64,000 bases of DNA from Prorocentrum cordatum (Eukaryota > Sar > Dinophyceae > Prorocentrales > Prorocentraceae), in assembly GCA_963575745.1 (NCBI GenBank), contig CAUYUJ010011525.1, positions 142,501 through 206,500 of the forward strand. Direction: 5' to 3'. This document shows, in pieces, positions 34,951 through 45,547 of the stretch (position 1 is its first letter; the number at the start of each line of letters is the position of its first letter). Under the pieces are notes generated by a model. That model searched no databases, was not told the origin of the DNA, and saw nothing but the letters and a program-made list of their open reading frames with translations. Both the position numbers and the translations under genes were made by a program.

Positions 34951-35302
34951 CATTCAAAATGTGGCCCAGGAATGGGGTTCTGGGAACTCGAAGAACACGA
35001 AGTGGCTTACAGTTGGCCCTGGGCATTCAAAATCATGCCCAGGAATGGAGTGCTGCGATTTCGAAGACCATGAAGTGACCTACAGTTGGCCCCGGGCATT
35101 CAAAATCATGTCCAGGAATTGAATTCTGGGAACTCGAAGACCACGAAGTGGCCTACAGTTGGTTCCGAGCATTCAAAATCATGCCCAGGAATGGAGTTCT
35201 GGGAATTCGAAGACAACGAAGTGGCCTACAGCTAGCTCCGGGCATTCAAAATCATGCCCAGGAATGGAGTTCTGGGACCTCGAAGACCACGGAGTGTGCA
35301 AC
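34951..35302 (+). repeat. 73-bp tandem repeat, 4.8 units
   Basis: Units begin CATTCAAAATCATGCCCAGG at 34951, 35024, 35097, 35170 and 35243, exactly 73 bases apart, and are about 85-90% alike. Confidence 0.95.
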
Positions 35303-35564
35303 TGTTTGCTTAAAACGACTTCCGCGGATTCTCCCCAGCACCCGCCCAGACCCCCTCTGGGGAGTCAAGATGCTTTCTTTTGACCCGAATAGAAACCTAT
35401 CAGTCTTCGCTGTTAGGTGAAAATGTTCCTCGCCATTCGGAACTCGTGCCTCTTCCTCCTCCACCTCCTCATCCTCCTCCTCGTTCCTCGCCCCCCGTAG
35501 CCGTTTTGGCCCAAGCCTCTGCGCGCCGCACCAGGAGCCCGAAGATCAGTTTTCCCCGGGCGGC

Positions 35565-36440
35565 CATGGCGCAGGAAGCAACGAAGACGATGATGGCAGA
35601 ACTGTTAGCGACCAATCGCGAAAAGACCTTCTCCCCTCTCAGGGCCGAGATGAAGGAAAGCGTTGGGTCATCCACGGTCAGCCCGCCGCTCGAGCAGCCC
35701 AGATCGCCGAGCTCAAGAACTCCATCGTCGCCTTGACAGGGAAGACTAGGAAGATCGAGAGCGCGCAGAGCACAGCTGCCAGCGTCGCCTCTCAAGCCTC
35801 CAGCCGGCCCCCGGCAAGGTCGTTGCCCAGCGACGGCGGCAAGTCCAGGTGGCTCGCTCAACCCGATTGACCTCACCGCGGGCGACGACGAGGGCCCGTG
35901 CCTCAAGTTCGCGGGCACCTCCCCTCGGCCGCTGCCCAGGAAGAGTCGCGAGGCCCATTTCGCACAGCTGAAGCAGATGATTCCTCGAGAACTCGCAGAC
36001 GACAAGGTCGAAGTCGTCCCCCGCGCCGTCAGGCATGTGTACAAGTTGAAGCTTCACTCCAAGGACGTAGCCGACTCGTTCACCACGCGCTCCAGCCAGC
36101 TGACGATGCAGCGGCGCGACCCCCGCGACGGCCCCATCCGCTCGCCGCAGGCACGCGGCGACCTTTCGTTCCACGCGCGCCAGAAGAAGAGGGCCTTCTC
36201 GACAGTGTACATGCCGAGTCGGGAACTCTTGAAGCAGTCCAGCCTCTGGGACGCAGACGCCAAGCTCGACGTCAACGGCCACGGAGGTGTTTCACAGGTC
36301 ATCACCCAGAGCGACGTCTATGAACTCCTGGTCGCGAAGCCCGTCACGGAGGACACCTTCTCCTTCGCGCCGACGCCGCGCAAGTTCGAGGCCTGGGGCA
36401 TCACGCCCGCGCAGGTCCAGGAGATCACCGAGAGCGTCTG
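35565..36440 (+). pseudogene. LINE ORF1-like protein
   Basis: It starts MAQEATKTMMAELLATNREK. After a frameshift near 35680 it continues as AAQIAELKNSIVALTGKTRK, a heptad-like coiled-coil stretch. A second shift near 35860 leads to a clean frame, GSLNPIDLTAGDDEG to the stop after QVQEITESV at about 36440. The last part (MIPRELADDKVEVV, VYKLKLHSKDVADSF) looks like an RNA-binding or chaperone region, but no named domain can be assigned by eye. Position before the endonuclease supports the ORF1 assignment. Confidence 0.55.
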
Positions 36441-36720
36441 ACATGATGCCCTACGGGAACAGCGTCAACTTCTGAGCCTCTCGGAGGGTGGGCCTCCGTC
36501 AGGCGCTTTTGAGGGCCGCCACTCTGCCTCGCCGTCTCTCCAGCTTTGTTCGAGTTCTGCCCCGGGCCTCCAGGGGAGTGCGAGGCCGCCCGGAAATCTC
36601 GGCAGCTCTTCCTCTGCCACTGCCCCCCCGCCTCCTGTTGCCAGCCAGCGTTCCCAGGACTTGCCAGGGCCTTCGGATCCCGCGCAGTCTCCCCCCACGT
36701 CCCACCCTCCCTCCAGACCC

Positions 36721-37500
36721 TTCAAGATCGCCACGTGGCACTCCCAGGCTCTTCTGGGCACCCTACACGCACATCAACAACGTCAACGGCAGATACATCG
36801 CAGGCTACATCAACTCCTCCATGCAAACGACATTGTTCGCACACAGGAATCTCATGGGGCCCCAGGTGATCTCAACGCGATTGTAAACAACACCAGCTCG
36901 TTGGGTGTTTCTGCTCCCGCGCTAGCCCTGGAGGCGCGCTCGCCTTCCTCTCGAACAGGCCCGCGCGCGACTTTACAGAAGCCAATTTTGAATAATAGCA
37001 CCAGGGCGGATGGGTTGCTTATCGTTGGTGGGGACTAGTGGTAGCCTTCAAATCGTAAACATTCGTGTAAGCCAGGATCTCGCCGACCCGGTCCTGCGCG
37101 GCCAATTCAGGCTTGTCCGCCGTGCTCTGCATCTCGCTCATCTCTCCACGCCCTTCGCCCCCGGCGGCTTCAAGCGCCGCGAGCGGGGTGAATGTAGATT
37201 CAGCACTACGACAGGCGTTGAGCGATATGCACAAGCCAGTCTTGCCAGGGCCTTCAGCACGATCTTTCCCGACTTGGCCGAGCTCCCCCAGGACCCCTAG
37301 TTGCCCTCCCCGCCCCGTCTTCTCCCCGTGATGTACTTGACAGGATGCACACCTCGCTTCCCGCAGCCGACATTCTCGACTTCGCGCGAGTAAGTGGAAC
37401 TACCTGGGCCATTACAGACATGTCGGCCCCCTCAGACCACGCGCCAGTTCATCTTCACCTGCGGCCGCGGAGGCCACGGAGCGGAGAAGTACGTTTACCT
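36721..37500 (+). pseudogene. LINE AP-type endonuclease remnant
   Basis: The N-terminal part reads FKIATWHSQALLG (usual WNSQAL), then NDIVRTQESHG, where the Glu is the usual metal ligand (codon at 36847). The middle of the domain is largely lost. The C-terminal part resumes near 37345 with ADILDFARVSG, TTWAITDMSAPSDHAPVHL; SDHAPV (37432-37449) is the hallmark end motif of exonuclease-endonuclease-phosphatase domains. An open frame continues to 37851 as the linker toward the RT. Confidence 0.72.
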
Positions 37501-37867
37501 GCCCAGGTCTTCAAGGGGCCCAACTACGCTCGCAGCTTCGAGGAGCTCGCCGAAGGCCAAGACTTCAGCGCAGAGCCCCCTTCCAAACTTCTCGAAATCA
37601 AAGACGCGATGATCGCAGCGGGTCAGGAAGCGAAAGCCGAAATGTGCGAAACCAAGGCCGGCACCAACCCTGAGAAAGTCGCTTGCTGTCTTCGGCTTGT
37701 CCGCGCACACCGAGCGGGTCTTGACAAGAGCATCCGCGCCGCATTGCGTGATTACCCTGCGCCTGCCACTTTTTACGACGGTCTGATTCGGCAGTGCGTT
37801 GACCGCGCAGCCTTCCATCAGCATCTCAGCCAGCTCATGAGGAGGGAGTAGCAACAGCAGGAGGAGG

Positions 37868-39230
37868 AGATTCGTTCAGCAGCTGGACAGCGTTGATTAT
37901 CACAATGCATGTGTTCGACGACTTGCCAAGGCATGGGCGTCTAGTCAGCGCGCCGTTTCCTTGCGCGGCATTATCGACCCCGACGGGGTCACCAGCTTCG
38001 ACGTCGACACCTGCGCGGGACACCTGGGTGAACACTGGGGGGACATGTTTGGTCCCAGTTCCGAAAACCTCTCCGCGGGCGGGGGGTGTCTCCGCCTCGC
38101 CCCCCCGATCCCGTCTGACCCCCACCAGTTTACCAACTCCACCCACCGCGGGCCCCCTTGGGCCTCGACGTTCGACCAGTTTTTGGACCTCCTTCACAGG
38201 AAGAAAGATTCCGCCCCAGAACCCGATGGCTTGTGCTACGCCGCTCGTAGAGCGCCCGGCCCAACGGCACAGGAGAGCTCATTTGAAGTGCATCAGCATC
38301 CTCTGGTAAGTTTCCCCATGTCCGGGAGTTTCAACGAGGCCAAACTTGTCTTCCTTCCCAAAAGCGATATTCCTAGCCCCGACCTGGTCACCAAGAGCCC
38401 CGAGGAGACCCGCCCCATCGCTCTCTCGAACACCGACCACAAACTGATCAGCAGCACGGTGCGAATCCGATTCCCGAGGTGGTTGCTGACAAGGCACAGG
38501 ATTATCAGCGAGGAGTTGCGAAAGGTCGCAGCATCGTGGGCAACGTCCTGGCCACAGGTTTCAGCATGTTTCATTGGGGCGCTGTCCGAGGGCACCGATC
38601 GACAGGATTGTGCTCCTTCGACTTCCGCGCTGCTTTCCCGTCGATTTGCCACTCCTGGATATGCAGAGTATTGCGAGCCTTTAACTTCCCCCCCGCCGAG
38701 TTCATGATCGTCGCTATCCATTTGCTATACGCTACCCTGACATGCACGATTTGCTTCCGAGGGTCCCAAATTCACTCCTTCCTGGCGCTCCGAGGGGTTA
38801 AGCAGGGTTGACCATAGTCCGGGGCGTTGTTCGCGATCTGCCTCGACCCGCTCCGCAGGTTTCGCCTCCCTACCGTTTAAGCAATGCGCATTTGCAGATG
38901 ACATACGGCTCATGCCTGCCGACATTTTCTCGATCCTCAAGCCGGCCGCGAAGGCCATCTGCAAGTTTGGCGACCCGTCTGGCCCTGTCATCAACATTGG
39001 CAAGTGCGTTATACTTCTGTACTCAGCCCACTTGCTCCAGAATGCTTCCCGCAAATCCCTGGACCAGGGCATCAATGTTTCCAGGGTCAAAATCCAGCTG
39101 CACGGGGAATACTTGCGATTCATCATCGGGGAAAACGGGCCGAGCTCATCGTGGTTACCGATCTCGAATAAACTCAGCGAAGCCATCGAGTGAAACTTCT
39201 CGGGCAGGGGCGCGCGGCTAGTTTGGTCGC
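37868..39230 (+). pseudogene. LINE reverse transcriptase remnant
   Basis: Blocks in order: KKDSAPEPDGL (38199 on), KLVFLPKSDIP and EETRPIALSNTDHKLISS (block before motif A), QRGVAKGRSIVGNVL after a frameshift near 38510, motif A as CSFDFRAAFPS (38611-38643), GVKQG (38794-38808) where the next codons are TGA and TAG in place of the usual CPLSG, then after another shift motif C as FADDIRLM (38891-38914). Loss of CPLSG by two stops and the frame changes show the enzyme is dead. Confidence 0.82.
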
Positions 39231-39235
39231 TCACA

Positions 39236-40121
39236 GCAGATACGCGCTGTCAGTTGCCAGCTACACAGGTCAATGGCATCGGCCAGACAAAGTTGTTTTA
39301 CGTGTTCAGCGCGAGTGACACCAATTATATACATGTGCGCCGCGACGCGCCTTTCCGCCGAAGCTGTTGTGCCGCTTCCGTGCTCTTGGCCTCAGTGCTC
39401 AGACTGCGACCTGCAGACGAGCGCCAGAGCAGCGAAGTTACGCGTGGCAGTAAATTCGAAGTTGTCCTCCGAGCTGGCGAGTAAGCTCCAGGCCTCCCTG
39501 ACCGGAGTTGACTACGTGATAGCCTTCAAGAGTACCAGGTATTACAGCGAGTCGTTGTTCGTACACATAGATGAAGAAATCCTGCATTCGGAATATGTTA
39601 TTCGGTTTCCTCTTAACACTCGTTCCAAAACTGTTCAGCAGAAGCTTGCCAACATGATCTTCCAAGACACCCACCGCTCCCCCATCTCGTCTATGATTGC
39701 ACCGCGGCTCAGAAAGTGGAGCCCGAGCATTAGCAACGCGCAGATCGACCGCAGTTGGATGGTCATTTTGTAAAGCGCGGAGCTTGTGCCGAGTTTTGTT
39801 GTTGCCGCCTTCCTCAAGACGCTGTTCCGAGGGTGGAACACCAGCAAAAGGTATCGGCAAGGTGCGTTGTCTTGCAAGTTCGGTTGTCGTTGCGTCGGCG
39901 GAGATGATCTGCTCCACTACTTATCCTGTCCTGTCGTCGGCCCTTCACTGGTTCATCTTCTCCACCGTTGTCCTGAACAGTGCGGTCAAGACCCTGACGC
40001 CTCCTGCCTCCCCCACCTTCTCCCCCTGGATCCCCAGGCCCTGGCCAGTGTCTTTGTTGCTATCGATGCCATCCACTCAGCGTTTCAAGCTTTCCGTGTG
40101 CTGCCCCATCTGCTTCTTTAA
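39236..40121 (+). pseudogene. LINE RT C-terminal region with zinc motif
   Basis: A frame from about 39273 to 39771 and, after a single TAA, from 39786 to 40121 gives VPSFVVAAFLKTLFRGWNTS and then CKFGCRCVGGDDLLHYLSC (39873-39929). The Cys/His pattern and the Asp-Asp-Leu-Leu-His-Tyr text fit the conserved C-terminus of dinoflagellate LINEs. FVAIDAIHSAFQAFR follows near the end. Confidence 0.65.
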
Positions 40122-40257
40122 CCCAGCAAGCGGTTGTCGGCCGCCTTCGTACAGTCATCCGTAAAGAGCCGAGGCTTCAAGGCCTCATGAGGTAGTCGGT
40201 TGTCGGACGGAGTGTGCTCTCTTGTCGGGTGGGTATCCTCCTCGTTCCTCGCCCTTC

Positions 40258-40480
40258 CTTCCCCTCCTCCTCCTCCTCCTCCTCCTCCTCCTCCTCCTCC
40301 CCCTCCTTTTCCTCCTCCTCCTCCTCCTCACTCCTCCTCCCTTCCCTCCTCATCCTCATCCTCATCCTCCTTCCTCCTTTTCGTTCCTTTTCCTCCACCT
40401 CTTCCTCCCCCGTTTCATTCCTCCTTTTCGGGCCTCGCTTTCCTCCGTCTTTTTCTTTTCTTGTCCCCCATCACGGTCGT
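40258..40480 (+). repeat. CTC array after the LINE
   Basis: CTC and CTT triplets and pyrimidine-rich DNA. A short GC-rich stretch without a recognised gene (40540-41200) follows. Confidence 0.85.
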
Positions 40481-41404
40481 CCTCTTCATCGCTATTCTAG
40501 TTATATCCCCTCGCCAACCGCCTTCCTTCTGCAAAGCGGCGCATGAAGCGGCGGCCCGCGTCTGCACGCCGCGCACAGCCGCCGCGGCTATTCGACCGCA
40601 GCGATGGTTCCCCTTTCCCTTCCTTCTCTTCGCCCCCATCGCCCTCGTCTTCGTCGCCCGTCCCATCCCATCAGCCGCGCGATGGCACAGAAACGCAGGA
40701 GGATCCACAAGCGCCGGGCGGCGGTCGGCCCCGGCAAGCGCGGGCCAGCCTTCCACGACGCCGCGGCTCGCGCGGCGCGGCCCGGAAGAGACGGGCGATG
40801 CGAGCACGGGGCGTCGGCGCGCGACGCGCGCGCGGCCGCCGTCGACGCGGCGAGCAGCGGCGCCGCCGCAGAGGACCACCTCCGCGCGGCAGGACGCGCC
40901 CTGTTCTGCGGAAGGCGGCGCGCGCAGGCGCGCGGGAGGCGAAACGCGCAGGCGCGCGCCGCGTTGCTTTGAAATGTTCGGCGTCCCCTGTTCACGCGCA
41001 GTCTAAGCGCATAAGCAGTCGCGGCATGAGCCGCGCGACTGGACTGCCGCATGCGATTCTCATGAACTGCGGGCGCTGGGAAGACAGCGTCGCAGAAACG
41101 CAAGCGGGGCACGGCGCACTCGGGGTCGGTTGGTCGGCGACAAGCCGCGCCCACCACCTCGCGGTTCTATTGAGCTTTTTGGGTCTGAAGTTTTGATCCG
41201 GTTTCGTTCCAGCTCGCCCTGCACACCGTTGCAGCGTGCATTTATGCCGGAGTGAGAAATTCACCGTCCGCTGTGAATATGGTCGGCCCTCTGCCCCCTC
41301 CATTGTCGACCCCTTCCAGACATTCTCACCGTTGTGCTCGCCCTCTTCCTCCCCACGCCCTCCTCCTCCTTTTCCCGTTTCTCCCCGCCCGCTCGCCCGC
41401 CCTC

Positions 41405-41514
41405 GCCATCATTATCGTCCTCTTCCGCGTCATCATCACCATCATCAGCACCATGAGCATCATCATCAAAATCACCATTGTCATTAGCATCGTCAGCATC
41501 ATAATTTTCATCAT

Positions 41515-41588
<74 letters not shown>

Positions 41589-41640
41589 CCATAACCATCG
41601 CCGTCATCATCAGCAGCATCACCATTGTTGTCGCCATGAC
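41405..41640 (+). repeat. CAT trinucleotide array
   Basis: ATC/CAT triplets with a short CAG core at about 41526-41544. Ile, Asp, Met and His homopolymer translations are artefacts. Confidence 0.93.
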
Positions 41641-41714
41641 TGTTCGCCCGTTTCTCCTTCCTCCATCCTGCGCGTGCTGTCTTGCGCTTGTAGTTTTGTG
41701 TCTGCGGCGGCGCA

Positions 41715-42310
41715 CGGGATGTGCCAGACGAGGTCCCTCTCCAAAGGCATCCCGGGCGCCAGGCGCGCCCCCTCCTGCTGCGCGTCACCCCCTGCTTGGA
41801 CGCGCCCCTCGCCGAGCCGATTTGAAAACACGTCCTCCGTGGTACTGGACGTGCCCCGCATCTGCGCATCACCCTCTACTAGACGATGCCCCCCCCCAAA
41901 GACATTGCGAAGTGCACCTTCAATGCCAAACAGGCCCCTCTGCTGTGCGCCACCCGCTACTGGACGGGGCCCATCCCCAGGTTGATGAATACAGCATCCT
42001 TGACACTAGACCTGCCCCTCTGTGCTGTGCGCCACCCTCTGCTGGGCGCTGCCCCTCCCAGAATTGACATCAGAAACATCATCGGTGCCAAAAGCGCCCC
42101 TCTGCTGTGCATAACCCTCTGCTAGACGAGGCCCCTCCCCAAAGACATCATTGGTGGTAGATGCGCCCCTCTGCTGTTCATCACCCTTTGCTGGACAAGT
42201 TCCCTCCCTCCACTGATGTACAAAACATCCATTGTACTAGACATGCCCCCGTGCTGTGCACCACCCTCTTTTAGACGAGGCCCTTCCCAAAGATTCATGG
42301 GCTTACGCCA
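41715..42310 (-). repeat. 78-bp satellite, left array (minus orientation)
   Basis: Units contain CCCCTCTGCTGTGCATCACC and CTCTGCTAGACGAGGCCCCT, the reverse complement of the right array. The period is about 69-90 bp. Confidence 0.88.
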
Positions 42311-42319
42311 CACCGCCGA

Positions 42320-42889
42320 CCCCTTGGGATATCTGGTAAGGCCTTGGGTGGGGGGGGTCCGTGCAGCATGAACAATCTGTCTCTCGCTATCTCGCGCGTG
42401 GTTTTGTCTTGTGCAGTGGCCCCCCATGTCGCCGCGCCAAATTGCCGCCGGTTGCTGCGGCCTCGCATCAGGTCCACTCTCAGCAACTTGGTACGTTTGT
42501 ATGTACTAATGATCGTATACATACATATATATATATACATATGCATTTGTGTGTAAATATATACAGAACATGCAATCGTATATTGTACACACGCGTGCAT
42601 AACATGGGCAGGCATGCGTGCACAGAGGTGGCACTGCGCGGTGCCATTCGACAGCGTGTCTTTGGGCTCAAGAATTGGCTCGTGGTGTGTTCATTCAGCG
42701 CCAGCGACAGCGGATGATGATGAGGCGCCAGCGACAGCGGTGACAAGCAGATCTCAATTAGTTTTTTGCGTGTGCCGGGCATGTACAGATATAAGCCAGA
42801 TGATACAGGGGCGTCCCCCCGTAACGCAAGTATATGTATGTACATGTATATACAGATGTGTTTACATATGTGTGCATGTATATACGCAT

Positions 42890-42933
<44 letters not shown>

Positions 42934-43250
42934 GTAGGGGCGCCCCCCTCACCTGCTGGCTCGTGGGTTTCTTTCCCGAAGATACTGTGCAACGTCTTTG
43001 AAGCACAGGTACGGATCGGACGTCGCCGACGCATTGCGGCGAGGCTCACGCGTGTACGGAATCAACAACGGCGAGTTGAGCTGCTGCGACGCAATTATGG
43101 GGAAAGGAGGAGGCATGAGGTGGCTCAGAAAACGAGGGGCGATTAGTGATGCAGATTCTGTTTGTTTGAGCCGCAACGTAGTAGGAGGATTCCGACGAAA
43201 GCCCTGCGAGGAGGATCTCGCAGCGTGCGGACGTCCCACCGCGCAGGGTG
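42320..43250. other. Between satellites: TACATA repeats and unique DNA
   Basis: TA/CATA-rich tracts at about 42500-42560 and 42830-42932. 42949-43250 carries an open frame on the + strand (contains YGINNGELSCCDAIMGKGGG) without a recognised domain. Confidence 0.35.
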
Positions 43251-45080
43251 GAGGTTTTGAAGCCAATTTTTGGTCCTCCGGACCAACGGTGGTGCTCCTG
43301 GGCCTCTCGGACCGCTTCTCGAGCGCTTTTGGACCATTTTCGGAGCCCTCTTGGGCCGTGTTGGACGCCGGTTAGCCCGTCTCGGGGCCCTCCAGGGATC
43401 CTGTTGGAGACCCTGTTGGAGACTACGGGGACCGTCTGGGAGTGGATTTGGGGGCCTCGTGGGCCGTCGGATGCATCGGAAAGGGCCGAAACCGAATGTG
43501 TGAAAACAAACATTTCACGATGGGAATGGGCGCATTGTTCCTTTCGGAACCCTCTTGGAACGCACCTCGGAGGCGCTCGGGAGGGGCTCGTGGGGACCTC
43601 TTCTGCCGTCGAGACCGCCTCCGAGCCCGTTTTGGGGCCACCTGGAGCCCATGTGGAGCTTGGGGGCGCCTCGGATCGTTCCTGGAGCGCTCTTGGAGCT
43701 GTTTTCGGTGCCCTCTTGGGCCGTCTTGGACGCCCTCCAACCCGTCTTAGGGACCTCCAGGGGTATGCGGGAGAGCTTCTGGGAAGTTTGTGGGCTCGTC
43801 TGGGAGTGGGTTTGAGGCCTCGTAAGCAGTCGGATGCATCGGAAAAGCCCAAAGCCGAACTTGTGGAAAATGTACGTTTCACAAAGGGAATCGGCAATTT
43901 TTCCGTCTCGGATCCTTCGGGGAACGCATCTCCGAGGCGGTCGGGGCGGGCTCGTTGGGACTTCTGCTGCCGTCGAGACCGCCTCGTGGCCCGTCTTGGG
44001 GCTACCCGGAGACCACGTGGAGCTCGTGGGCCTCTCGGACCGCTCCTGGAGCGCCCTTGGAATCGTTTTCGGAGCCCTCTGAGGCCGTCGTGGGCTCCTA
44101 TGAGCCCGTCTTGGGGCCCTCCAGGGGTATGTGGGGAGCCCTCTGGAAGGCTTATGGGGCCGCCTGGGATTGGGTTGGGGGGCCTCGTGGCCCGTCGGAT
44201 GCATCGGAAAAGCCTTAAGCCGAAAGTATGAAAAATGTGCGTTTCACGAAGGGAATGGGCCAATTTTTCCGTCTCGGACCCCTTGGAAACGCATCTCGGA
44301 GGTACTCGGGGGGGCTCGTGGGGACGGACCTCTTCTGCCGTCGAGGACGCCTCGTGGCCCGTCTTTGGGCCACCCTCAGACTATGTGAAGTTTGTGGGCC
44401 TCTCGGACCGCTCCTGGAGCGCTTTTGGGGCCGTTTTCGGAGCCCTTTTGGGGCCGCCTTGGACGCCATCCGGCCTGTCTTGGGGTCCTCCAGGGGTATG
44501 TCGGGGACCCTCTTGGAAGCTTCTGGGACCGTCTGGGAGTGGGTTTGGGGGCCTCGTGGCCCGTCGGAGGCATCGGACAGGCCCAGGGCCGAACTTGTGG
44601 AAAACTTCCGTTTCACGAAGGGAATGGGCCAATTTTTGCGTCTCGGAACCCTCTTGGAACGCATGTCGGAGGCTGTGGGGGGGGGCTCGTGGGGACCTCT
44701 TCTGCGGTCGAGGACGCCTCCGAGCCTTGGAGCCCATGTGGAGCTTGGGGCCCTCTCGGAGCGCTCCTGGAGCGCTCTTGAGACTGTTTTTGGAGCCCTC
44801 TTGGGCCGTCTTGGACGCCCTCCAGCCCGTCTTGGGGCCCTCCAGGGGTATGTGGGAGACCCTCTGGGAGGCTTTTGGGATCGTTTGGGAGTGGGTTTGG
44901 AGGCCTCGTGGCCCGTCGGATGCATCGGAAAAACCCAAAGTCGAAATTGTGAAAAATGTCCGCTTCACGAGGGAATGGGCAAATTCTTCCGTCTGGAAAC
45001 ACATTTCGGAGGCCCTCGGGGAGACTCGTCGGGCCCTCTTCTGCCATCCGGGACGCCTTGTGGCCCGTCTTTGGGCCACC
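43250..45080 (+). repeat. 365-bp satellite, about five units
   Basis: The landmark GTCGGATGCATCGGAAA falls at 43471, 43834, 44199, 44568 (with one change) and 44920, giving spacings of 363, 365, 369 and 352. Within each unit are smaller phrases such as CTTGGGCCGTCTTGGACGCC. Both strands have open frames of over 300 codons purely from the repeat. Confidence 0.93.
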
Positions 45081-45340
45081 GTGCGCGTCGTGGACCGCTC
45101 GTTGGGGATCCAGAGCCATGTCGAGCCCACCCCAGGAGTCCCTGCACGATTTCCACGAGATGTTGCATGCTTTTCTGGACGGATGGCACCTCTGGCCCCG
45201 CCCGGCCCCGCCCGGGGAATCCGGGTAGACCCCCCCCCCTCCAAATCGGCCGGACCGGGCCCCGGGGGGAGGGGTTTGGGGAGGGGGAACATCTCACACG
45301 CCGATGAACCCCAAGGGGTCGGCGGATTTGACAATTGCGT
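45080..45340. other. Short GC-rich spacer, no gene recognised
   Basis: Unique-looking GC-rich DNA between the 365-bp and 78-bp satellites. Confidence 0.4.
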
Positions 45341-45545
45341 CCTGAATACTTGACGTGCCCCTCTGATGTGCACCACCCGCTGCTGGACGAGGCCCCTTCC
45401 CAAGCTGATTAACACAACATGCGTGGTGGTATACGCGCCCCTCTGTTTTGCACCACCCGCTACTAGACGAGGCCCTCCCCGAGCTGATAAAGAAACAGCA
45501 TTGGTACTAGACGTGCCCCTCTGCTGTGCATGATCATGTGCTAGA
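45340..45545 (-). repeat. 78-bp satellite, second minus-orientation block
   Basis: Same orientation as the 41.7-42.3 kb array. It ends at an 8-bp inverted junction, CTAGACGA-TGCC-TCGTCTAG, at about 45541-45560. Confidence 0.85.
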
Positions 45546-45547
45546 CG

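Larger units (their letters stand above)
35565..40190 (+). mobile_element. Dead non-LTR retrotransposon (LINE), about 4.6 kb
   Basis: The + strand order is ORF1-like protein, AP-type endonuclease, reverse transcriptase and C-terminal CX4C..HX3C zinc motif, the layout of non-LTR elements. At least five frameshifts and three or more stops interrupt the enzyme part. It lies in intron 4 of the cathepsin C-like gene in the same orientation as the gene. No poly(A) tail or target-site duplication is obvious at the 3' end near 40.19 kb, where a CTC array follows. Sub-parts are listed separately. Confidence 0.8.

Noticed and set aside
40540-41200. GC-rich frames of 189-268 codons after the LINE
   Set aside because: Arg/Ala-rich in every frame on both strands, with no motif.
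43046-45415. Long frames on both strands in the 365-bp satellite as a possible gene
   Set aside because: Both strands are equally open with the satellite period; no domain is recognised.
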